A stretch of DNA of 16,181 nt from positions 1 to 16,181 of the forward strand of contig JANRKG010000132.1 of assembly GCA_033763635.1 (NCBI GenBank), in the 5' to 3' direction. The stretch comes from JANRKG01 sp033763635. GTDB lineage: Bacteria > Cyanobacteriota > Cyanobacteriia > GCF-001939115. Positions 1 to 5,858 of this stretch are shown here, one piece after another; within the stretch, counting starts at the first letter, position 1, and every line of letters begins with the position of its first letter. Position numbers and translations under genes: made by a program. The notes under the pieces were generated by a model. The model was not told the origin of the DNA. It made no database searches and saw only the letters and a list, made by a program, of their open reading frames with translations.

Positions 1-195
1 GGAAACGTAATGATTAGAGATTTAACTTTTTCGGTCAATTAAACCGCCGAATTGATTGATTCCCAAAAAGTAAAGAACAAGAACCTCACTTTTAGTCTCT
101 TCGTATGAAGCCTTTTCATGAATTGGTAGCACCCTAACACAAGTAGGCTAAAATTCAAGTGATCTGTTTTTCCTCATCGTTCCTGATAAGTAGAA

Positions 196-224
196 TCGAC
201 AGATTCAAGGCTAGAACCTATAAA
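196..224 (+). promoter_or_regulatory. Candidate sigma70-type promoter
   Basis: TCGACA at 196-201 (5 of 6 to TTGACA) is separated by exactly 17 bases from TATAAA at 219-224 (5 of 6 to TATAAT). Transcription would begin near 231 and give a leader of about 300 bases before the ATG at 531. This is motif matching only. In AT-rich DNA such matches arise by chance, and I see no second supporting element. Confidence 0.4.
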
Positions 225-253
225 TGAAAGAGTGGGTTTAAAGGGTTTACCTT

Positions 254-287
254 GATTGGCAGTATTGACCTGTAAGGATTGCCAGTA
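254..287. repeat. Direct repeat pair GATTGsCAGTA
   Basis: GATTGGCAGTA at 254-264 recurs as GATTGCCAGTA at 277-287 with one mismatch and a 23-base period. The TGGCA of the first copy and the TGCCA of the second are also inverted complements, so a short hairpin is possible. It lies just downstream of the promoter candidate, so it would be in the leader RNA or act as a protein-binding site. Confidence 0.4.
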
Positions 288-292
288 AAAAT

Positions 293-316
293 ATCTTTAA
301 GAGGATCTTTAAGAGC
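293..316. repeat. 12-base tandem duplication
   Basis: ATCTTTAAGAGG at 293-304 is followed immediately by ATCTTTAAGAGC at 305-316, 11 of 12 bases identical. Each copy contains CTTTAAGAG. The period is close to one helical turn, which would suit a pair of protein-binding sites on the same face of DNA, but no known operator is recognised. Confidence 0.5.
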
Positions 317-402
317 TTTATAGCGGTTACTGTTTTAACAAAAGAAATCGCGAGAAAACACGGTAGACGAAAAAATACTGAAATTTCTGTCGATTACTGA
401 TA

Positions 403-436
403 CTGATCTTGTTCATTCACTGATCTTGTTTGTTCA
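403..436. repeat. 17-base tandem duplication
   Basis: CTGATCTTGTTCATTCA at 403-419 is followed directly by CTGATCTTGTTTGTTCA at 420-436, 15 of 17 bases identical. Two further ACTGAT words at 396 and 402 extend the pattern leftwards. It lies about 100 bases upstream of the start codon at 531. It could be slippage-derived or a paired regulator site. Confidence 0.5.
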
Positions 437-453
437 TCTATCACATCCCAACC

Positions 454-511
454 TATTTTTTTACCTCGAATTTTTTATCTCATATTTTTGATTTCGAATT
501 ATTTTTACCTC
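454..511. repeat. Imperfect AT-rich repeats TTTTTACCTC / CGAATT
   Basis: TTTTTACCTC occurs at the end of both a 454-467 block and a 501-511 block. CGAATT also occurs twice, starting at 467 and at about 494, with a TTATCTC variant between. The element is low-complexity, pyrimidine-rich leader DNA directly before the ribosome binding site of the gene at 531. Confidence 0.3.
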
Positions 512-530
512 AAAGGGGGAAATTGGGGCA

Positions 531-2033
531 ATGGAAGAACGACACCTGGAAGAGACTAGCCCACTGGCAAACAACGGTTTACCTCAGGTTTCTATTGATC
601 CCACGTTAAGTGATTGGGGAGAGGTGCGGTCCCAAACCTTTCACCCCCCCAATGGCGGAATGGTATCTGCCTCAAATGCCCTCCTGAATCAATTACTGGA
701 TCGAGTTGCTCCTCCCCAACCCAACCTGGCTTCAGAAGCTTACGACGAAGAAGAATTTCCCAGTCATTTTGTGAATTCTGAATTGAATCAGACAGTGGAT
801 CGGCTTCCAGGGGCAGAGCAGGGCGATCAATGGTCTTATCGTTTGCCAGAGGGGTTGCCCGCCAGGGGAAGCCTACCCTTTCCGGACCCTTCAGGAGGCA
901 GCATACAAACAGAAAATAGTACGCTTCAAACCCCTACCATGCCCTTACCCGATCCCCAGCCGATGCCTGTGACCGCCAACCCGACTCCTGCGGAAAGCCC
1001 AATGGCAACAGAGGCGGAAGAAACGGCAGTCTGGCAACGGTACTTGATTGTGGGAGGTAGCATTGCGGCTGTCCTATTTTTTGGGGCGTTGCTTCGTAAC
1101 AGTAGTGTATTTCTGGGTTCAGGATCGCCCCCTGCTCCGATCGCCAGTCCTACCACAAAACCGGGAGCCTCCCGACCCATCAATCCCCCAGCCAGGGCGG
1201 GCAACCCAGCCAATCCCGCTCGGACAGGCTCCCAACCTGCCAATGGTGGGCAACCCGTTCCCCCGGCCCCCCTTTCCCAGGAGCAAATCAACCGAAATCT
1301 CCTGAATGAAGCGAAAGCCTCCATTCAAACCAATCAGGTGTCTCAGTTTCGTCAGGCGATCGAGCGGGCGAGCCGCATCCAACCAGACCAACCGCTCTAC
1401 CCAGAAGCCCAGGAATCAATTCAGCGATGGAGCCTGATTATTCTAGATACAGCAGAGGGTCGAGCCAGTCAGGGAAGGTATACAGAAGCCATCCGGGCCG
1501 CTCAATTGATTCCCAAAACTCAGCCGGAACTTTATAACCGGGCACAACAGGCGATCGTCCTTTGGCGAACCGCCCCAACCTCTTCTCCGACCCCATCCCG
1601 CCCTGCTCCTGCCTCGGATCGGCTGACCCAGGCTAAACGGATCATTCGACCTGGGGAAGCATCTTCCTATAACAAGGCGATCAGCATTGCCCGCCGGATT
1701 CCAAGCTCTGCCCCTGAGTATCCAGAATCCCAACGTCTGCTGAAAGAGTGGAGCCAAACAATCCTGAATCTGGCGCAAAATCGGGCCAATCGAGATAACT
1801 ACTCCCTGGCGATTCAAGCGGCCCTGTTGGTGCCCCCCGGAACTCCCGCCTATGCTCAAGCTCAGAAATCCGTCACCCAATGGAGCCAAGAACTTTTAGA
1901 CCTGGCGAGACAACGGGCCAGCCAACGGAGATTCCGGACAGCGATTCGCACCGCCCAACTGATTCCCCAGGATAGCCCCCTTTATAACGAAGCTCAAGCG
2001 GCGATCGGACGGTGGGAACGACGAAGACTGTAG
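531..2033 (+). CDS. Single-span membrane protein with five Trp-capped repeats
   Basis: I do not recognise this 500-residue protein by name. Residues 1-167 are acidic and Pro-rich, with no signal peptide. Residues 171-189 form one hydrophobic segment (YLIVGGSIAAVLFFGALL). Residues 195-250 are a Pro/Ala/Gly/Asn linker. Five repeats follow at about 252-300, 301-345, 361-407, 408-451 and 452-495, each ending in Trp (W300, W345, W407, W451, W495). The shared pattern is an opening helix with LxxAxxRA, then AIxxAxxIP, then PxYxxAQxxIxxW. This resembles TPR-like helical hairpins. Repeats 4 and 5 have the cleanest fit, with a period of 44; a Pro/Ser linker separates repeats 2 and 3. I infer a cytoplasmic acidic tail, one membrane span and a scaffold or binding domain on the other side, but orientation is not certain. 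The gene converges on thyX with an 8-base gap. Confidence 0.85.
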   Translation: MEERHLEETSPLANNGLPQVSIDPTLSDWGEVRSQTFHPPNGGMVSASNALLNQLLDRVAPPQPNLASEAYDEEEFPSHFVNSELNQTVDRLPGAEQGDQWSYRLPEGLPARGSLPFPDPSGGSIQTENSTLQTPTMPLPDPQPMPVTANPTPAESPMATEAEETAVWQRYLIVGGSIAAVLFFGALLRNSSVFLGSGSPPAPIASPTTKPGASRPINPPARAGNPANPARTGSQPANGGQPVPPAPLSQEQINRNLLNEAKASIQTNQVSQFRQAIERASRIQPDQPLYPEAQESIQRWSLIILDTAEGRASQGRYTEAIRAAQLIPKTQPELYNRAQQAIVLWRTAPTSSPTPSRPAPASDRLTQAKRIIRPGEASSYNKAISIARRIPSSAPEYPESQRLLKEWSQTILNLAQNRANRDNYSLAIQAALLVPPGTPAYAQAQKSVTQWSQELLDLARQRASQRRFRTAIRTAQLIPQDSPLYNEAQAAIGRWERRRL

Positions 2034-2041
2034 CACCGGAT

Positions 2042-3667
2042 TCAGGGCTGGGAACGCTGGGCCAGCTTTACATCGAGCCGCTGTTCCGCCGCCAGTCGTT
2101 CTAAAACGTAATCATTGAGGTCTACAAACTGCATGGGAGCCACCAGAACAGGATGAACGGCTTCGATCTGCCGATACATTTCCTGAGCAATGGCCCGATA
2201 GGTAGGATGGCCCTGGCGCGCACTTCGTAACTCGATCAGGTGATACGCCTCCCGCAAGTTGAGCCTCATCCGCCAGCGAATTCGGTAGGCAAAGGGAACT
2301 GCATATTGGGACGCTTCTGGTAAGTCCTGGGCGATCGTTTCGATCGCGTCCGCCGCTGACTCCAAGGCAGTGCGATAAGGGGCTGCCAGCCCTGCGGCCT
2401 TCAGTTCTTCAGGAACGATGTAGCCATGCCGGACGGTGTACCGTTGCCGCTCCTGGGTCAGCACTCGATGACGATGGAGATCCCGGTAAGCTCCCAAATC
2501 TGCCAGCATATCAAAGGTATAGTAGGTCTCTTCAAAGGCCCGTCCCGGTCGATGAAACCGAGAAGCCCGATCGCCTACATACGCCTGAAGAATCTCCAAC
2601 CGATCCGTTGCCGATAGCCCTGCGGCATACTCCCGCACCTGCTCGAACGGGAGGTCTGTTTGAGGATAGAGAATGGCTGCGATGACTTTCCCCTCTGCCT
2701 CTGGATCAAACTCCACCAGTTGTACCATTGTCAGCGAAGTAGGTTCCACCAGTCCCAAATGCTGTTGAGCCAGGATTTGAGTCTGGTGCTGATTGTTGGC
2801 AATGTATCGAGCGTATTCCGCTCCCCGTTCCGTTTTCGCTCGTTTAACAAATGATGGAATTAAACAATCCAACTCCTGCTGCATCGCCATCCCTAGCGAT
2901 CGCACCTCTGGATGGGGAGAGGCAGCCAACTTCACCAGCAGGTATTCAAAAGCCCGCCCATTGCCAAATAGCCCCACATTCGTCAGGGTTGCCATCGGTA
3001 ACAATCCCCGCAACAGGTCCAGGGTTTTTGCCCGTGTCGCACTGGCATAGGCTCGTTCAGAGGTTGCCGCATCGCGGGGTGTGCAGGACTGGACCCATGC
3101 CGAAAGGGGATCAATGAGGGTTGTGTAAGTTTCAAACAGAGAGTCTAGAGCCGTTTCGTACCGTTCCCGATGGGAGGAAGCCAGGATGGAAGGCTCCCGG
3201 TAGTAGCGGTAACGACCTTCCACCTTGCGATTAAAGGGGACATAACGGGTGGATTTCTCTAGAGGAGACAATCCCAAACGGCTGTCTTCTAAGGCTTTGG
3301 CTGCAATGTTGCTGATCCCCTCACAAGCCAGGTGAGCGCCTCCCAGTTCTGCTACGGAGTCATCCCCGTAACCAACCAGCACCCGATCGTAAAACGCCTC
3401 CGCCTGCTGGATTGCCACTAACTGATCGACATTGTTGGCCGCAGCCCCCCCGACGATGCGATCGAACCCCGCTTCTGGTGCCGTAATAAACTCGTCCAGC
3501 AAAATCCGCCGCAGACTTTTATCACTCCGGCTGTAGCGGGAGAAGAGGGCACCCTTCACCACCTCCGGCAAATTCCGAAGGCCGAAGATGGGCCGATCCA
3601 GATTTGTGACAAAAGGCTGGAGTAGGGCAGCTTCTTGTGGTGTAAAGGACTCTTGCGACTCACTCAT
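2042..3667 (-). CDS. thyX: Long tandem ThyX-like FAD-dependent thymidylate synthase
   Basis: ThyX makes dTMP from dUMP with FAD, NADPH and methylene-tetrahydrofolate. This is the long form, 541 residues against roughly 220-250 for classical ThyX, and it reads as two ThyX-like halves. The N half has SPLEKSTRY at 134-142, matching the SxxEQSxRY end of the ThyX signature, and a second ThyX-like block at 215-265. The C half has RHR at 399-401, followed by TQERQRY in place of the usual Ser-containing end, and a conserved block at 467-493. I chose the ATG at 3667, which overlaps the end of dut by 8 bases (ATGAGTGA). A TTG nine codons upstream (3694) is possible. A small hairpin, GCCTC/GAGGC at 3679-3692, lies just before the start. 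The partner dut supports a role in thymidylate supply. Family membership is secure, but catalytic competence of this tandem form is less so. Confidence 0.85.
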   Translation of the reverse strand: MSESQESFTPQEAALLQPFVTNLDRPIFGLRNLPEVVKGALFSRYSRSDKSLRRILLDEFITAPEAGFDRIVGGAAANNVDQLVAIQQAEAFYDRVLVGYGDDSVAELGGAHLACEGISNIAAKALEDSRLGLSPLEKSTRYVPFNRKVEGRYRYYREPSILASSHRERYETALDSLFETYTTLIDPLSAWVQSCTPRDAATSERAYASATRAKTLDLLRGLLPMATLTNVGLFGNGRAFEYLLVKLAASPHPEVRSLGMAMQQELDCLIPSFVKRAKTERGAEYARYIANNQHQTQILAQQHLGLVEPTSLTMVQLVEFDPEAEGKVIAAILYPQTDLPFEQVREYAAGLSATDRLEILQAYVGDRASRFHRPGRAFEETYYTFDMLADLGAYRDLHRHRVLTQERQRYTVRHGYIVPEELKAAGLAAPYRTALESAADAIETIAQDLPEASQYAVPFAYRIRWRMRLNLREAYHLIELRSARQGHPTYRAIAQEMYRQIEAVHPVLVAPMQFVDLNDYVLERLAAEQRLDVKLAQRSQP

Positions 3668-4151
3668 GGGACGGCCCCGCCTCAGTGGAGGCAACCTCTA
3701 CATAGGTCACACCCGTTGAACCAAACCCACCACTCCCCCGCTGCGAAGGAGCCAGTTCTTCCACTTCTTCAAAGCGACCCACCATCACGGGCGCGACAAC
3801 GAGTTGGGCGATTTTCTGACCTTTGGCGATCGTAAACGGCTCCGGTCCCAAATTTAGTAACAGAACCTTGATCTCTCCCCGATAGCCCGCATCGACGGTT
3901 CCTGGTGTATTTAAAACCGTAATTCCATGTCGAAGGGCCAAGCCGCTACGGGGCCGGACCTGTAACTCAAACCCCAACGGAACTTCTGCTGCCAACCCGG
4001 TCGGTACAGCGCACCACTGCATCGGTTCCAGCGTGTGATCCAGCACAGAAACCAGATCGGCTCCTGCGTCTCCCGGATGTTCATACCGGGGTAACTTCGC
4101 CTCTGGAGTGAGGCGCTTGATTTTAACAATTACATCCCGATTGGGTGTCAT
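3660..4151 (-). CDS. dut: dUTP diphosphatase (dUTPase)
   Basis: This 163-residue trimeric-type dUTPase hydrolyses dUTP to dUMP and pyrophosphate, keeping uracil out of DNA and feeding dTMP synthesis. All five family motifs are visible: PGDAGADLVS at 26-35, RPRSGLA at 66-72, GTVDAGYRGEI at 84-94 (with the catalytic Asp and the Tyr), KGQKIAQLV at 110-118, and the Gly-rich RGSGGFGSTG at 138-147. The ATG at 4151 is preferred. An in-frame ATG at 4217 would add 22 residues unlike the family and lies inside a promoter-like palindrome. No strong ribosome binding site is seen before 4151. The product supplies dUMP to the ThyX-like protein encoded by the overlapping next gene. Confidence 0.93.
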   Translation of the reverse strand: MTPNRDVIVKIKRLTPEAKLPRYEHPGDAGADLVSVLDHTLEPMQWCAVPTGLAAEVPLGFELQVRPRSGLALRHGITVLNTPGTVDAGYRGEIKVLLLNLGPEPFTIAKGQKIAQLVVAPVMVGRFEEVEELAPSQRGSGGFGSTGVTYVEVASTEAGPSHE

Positions 4152-4208
4152 GGAAGGTCTATGGAGGTGCCTGGATAGTGTAGTGCGATCGGCAGCTACA
4201 GGTCGGCC

Positions 4209-4243
4209 TATGATCATACCAATTAAGATTGCAACTTGGACAA
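4209..4243. promoter_or_regulatory. Palindromic divergent promoter candidate (dut / Trp-rich gene)
   Basis: TATGATCATA at 4209-4218 is a perfect 10-base palindrome, so TATGAT (5 of 6 to the -10 consensus) reads on both strands. On the minus strand it is preceded by TG one base before the hexamer (an extended -10) and by TTGTCC at 4243-4238 with a 19-base spacer. This would start dut RNA near 4206, about 55 bases before its ATG. On the plus strand no good -35 is seen; RNA would begin near 4221, about 34 bases before the ATG at 4255. Confidence 0.35.
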
Positions 4244-4254
4244 TTCAAGAACAG

Positions 4255-4533
4255 ATGGCAAAGAAACAGAAATTCCCCTACTTAGTTGGTTCAAAATGGA
4301 CCGCCCAACAAACAACGATGGGGTGGCGGCATTTTCAGGTGGTGAACCGGAAGAATGAGGGGCGTTGGGTCTTTGCCGAGATGGTTGCCTCCTGCGACCC
4401 AGAGGTGCGGTTCTGGATCAATGCCCGATCGTTGAAGGATCGATCGATGTGGCAGGCGGGTTGGCAATCGTTACAGGAGATGGCGGAGGAGGGGAATGGA
4501 GAATTGCCAGATCAGGCCAAGTTGAACAGTTAA
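4255..4533 (+). CDS. TIGR02450-type Trp-rich small protein
   Basis: The 92-residue product matches my memory of the TIGR02450 family of conserved tryptophan-rich proteins, whose function is unknown. Six Trp are present (15, 24, 38, 54, 66, 70), with the characteristic opening KFPYLVGSKWTA, then GWRHFQVV, then RFWINARSLKDRSMWQAGW. The C-terminal 20 residues are acidic and look disordered. No signal peptide or membrane segment is present, so it is probably cytoplasmic. The ATG at 4255 begins MAKKQKFPYL, the usual family start; an in-frame ATG at 4210 would add 15 residues and overlap the promoter-like palindrome. Its stop codon overlaps the stop of convergent guaD by 4 bases. It is the only plus-strand gene between 2.0 and 16.2 kb. 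Confidence 0.8.
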   Translation: MAKKQKFPYLVGSKWTAQQTTMGWRHFQVVNRKNEGRWVFAEMVASCDPEVRFWINARSLKDRSMWQAGWQSLQEMAEEGNGELPDQAKLNS

Positions 4534-5858
4534 GCGACCCGATCGCGTTCATAGGCCAGTTCTCCTGCCACATAGGTTGCCTGGACTGCGCGATCGTCTC
4601 CCAGTACGACGAGACTGAACACCTGATCCGCTAGGTCTTCCAGGGTTGTGGGCAGGGAATCAGGATTTCGAAAAGCCATGAGAGGGGTTGCTTTCAGGTC
4701 TAACACCACAAAATCAGCTTCTTTGCCGACCTCAAAATTGCCGATGCGATCGTCCAAACAGAGTGCTTTGGCTCCTCCTAAGGTTGCCAGGAACAAGGCA
4801 CGGAAGGGCGAGAGGCTGTTTTGTTGAAGTTGGGCCACTTTATAGGCTTCACAGGCTGTTTGGAGCATGGAGAAGCTGGTGCCAGCCCCCACATCTGTTG
4901 CCAAACCGACCTTAACCGCGCATTCAACGGATTTTGCTTTCGGTAAATTAAACAGGCCACTGCCCACAAACAGGTTTGAGGTGGGACAGAAGGCGATCGC
5001 CGCCCCGGCTTGAGAGAGTCGTTCAAAAGCAGAGTCATCCAGATGGATGCAGTGGGCAAAGATCGATCGCTCCCGCAGTAACCCAGCCTTGTCGTAGACA
5101 TCCAGGTAATCGAGGCGATCGGGGAAGAGTTCCGCCACCAAATTCACTTCATCCCGGTTTTCTGATAGATGGGTGTGCAGATAAACGTCAGGGAACTCAT
5201 CCAGCAATTGTCCGGCTAGTTTCAGTTGGGCTTCGGTTGAGGTGATGGCGAATCGGGGGGTAACGGCATAGAGCAATCGGCCCTTTTTATGCCATTTCTG
5301 AATCAACTCCCGTGATTCCTCATAGGAAGACTCTGCCGTATCTAGCAGAAAATCGGGAGCCATCCGGTCCATCATGACCTTCCCGGCTACCATCCGCATG
5401 TTGCGCCGTTCCGCCTCGGCAAAGAAAGCATCGGCGGACTGGGGATGAACTGTTGCCAGAACCAGCGCTGTAGTGGTGCCGTTCCGGAGCAGTTCATCTA
5501 AAAATGCCCCTGCCACTCGATGGGCATGGTCCAGGTCACAAAATTTCCCCTCTGCCGGAAACGTGTACTTGTTGAGCCAACCTAGCAGTTGCTCCCCATA
5601 GGCCGCAATGATCCCCATTTGAGGATAGTGGGTGTGGATATCGATAAATCCCGGTAGAATCAGGCGATCGGAGTAGGTCGTAACTGGGACCGTTGCGTAG
5701 GTTTCCTGCATGGACAAATACGGCCCCAATGCTTTGACCCGTCCCCCTTCTAACACCAACAAGCCATCAGGAATATAACGAACACTTTGGGGATCAGGTA
5801 CATAAAACGGGTCATCCAAAAAATCCAGGAATGAACCACGAATTGCAGTCAGGGTCAT
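4530..5858 (-). CDS. guaD: Guanine deaminase
   Basis: This enzyme converts guanine to xanthine and ammonia in purine salvage. The 442-residue protein has the amidohydrolase metal site: PGFIDIHTHYPQ at 69-80 with H75 and H77, HTHLSEN at 228-234 with H230 and the catalytic-type E233, FAHC with H269, and ATDVGAG with D322. The segment AAYGEQLLGWLNKYTFPAE at 85-103 is typical of guanine deaminases rather than other amidohydrolases. Length is normal for the family. The ATG at 5858 overlaps the upstream ligase stop by 4 bases (ATGA), and GGAAGGAAG lies 5 bases before it as a good ribosome binding site. Placement as last gene of a surface-glycan operon is unexpected. It may supply nitrogen scavenging unrelated to the glycan. 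Confidence 0.92.
   Translation of the reverse strand: MTLTAIRGSFLDFLDDPFYVPDPQSVRYIPDGLLVLEGGRVKALGPYLSMQETYATVPVTTYSDRLILPGFIDIHTHYPQMGIIAAYGEQLLGWLNKYTFPAEGKFCDLDHAHRVAGAFLDELLRNGTTTALVLATVHPQSADAFFAEAERRNMRMVAGKVMMDRMAPDFLLDTAESSYEESRELIQKWHKKGRLLYAVTPRFAITSTEAQLKLAGQLLDEFPDVYLHTHLSENRDEVNLVAELFPDRLDYLDVYDKAGLLRERSIFAHCIHLDDSAFERLSQAGAAIAFCPTSNLFVGSGLFNLPKAKSVECAVKVGLATDVGAGTSFSMLQTACEAYKVAQLQQNSLSPFRALFLATLGGAKALCLDDRIGNFEVGKEADFVVLDLKATPLMAFRNPDSLPTTLEDLADQVFSLVVLGDDRAVQATYVAGELAYERDRVA

Larger units (their letters stand above)
1..530. other. AT-rich non-coding region with short tandem repeats
   Basis: I see no convincing gene here. The stretch is clearly more AT-rich than the rest of the window. 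It holds a promoter candidate at 196-224 and several pairs of short near-identical direct repeats, listed separately. It ends with a purine-rich AGGGGGAAATTGGGG just before the ATG at 531, which can serve as the ribosome binding site. Bases 1-195 show nothing I can name. The region probably holds the promoter and a long leader of the gene starting at 531, but a small non-coding RNA is also possible. Confidence 0.6.

Noticed and set aside
1..530. CRISPR array in the repeat-rich leader
   Set aside because: Repeats are only two copies each, 11-17 bases long, with different sequences and no uniform spacers.
4108..4254. N-terminally longer form of the Trp-rich protein from 4108
   Set aside because: The extension would overlap the dut coding region in antisense and the promoter-like palindrome, and the family normally starts at MAKKQKFPYL-type sequence.
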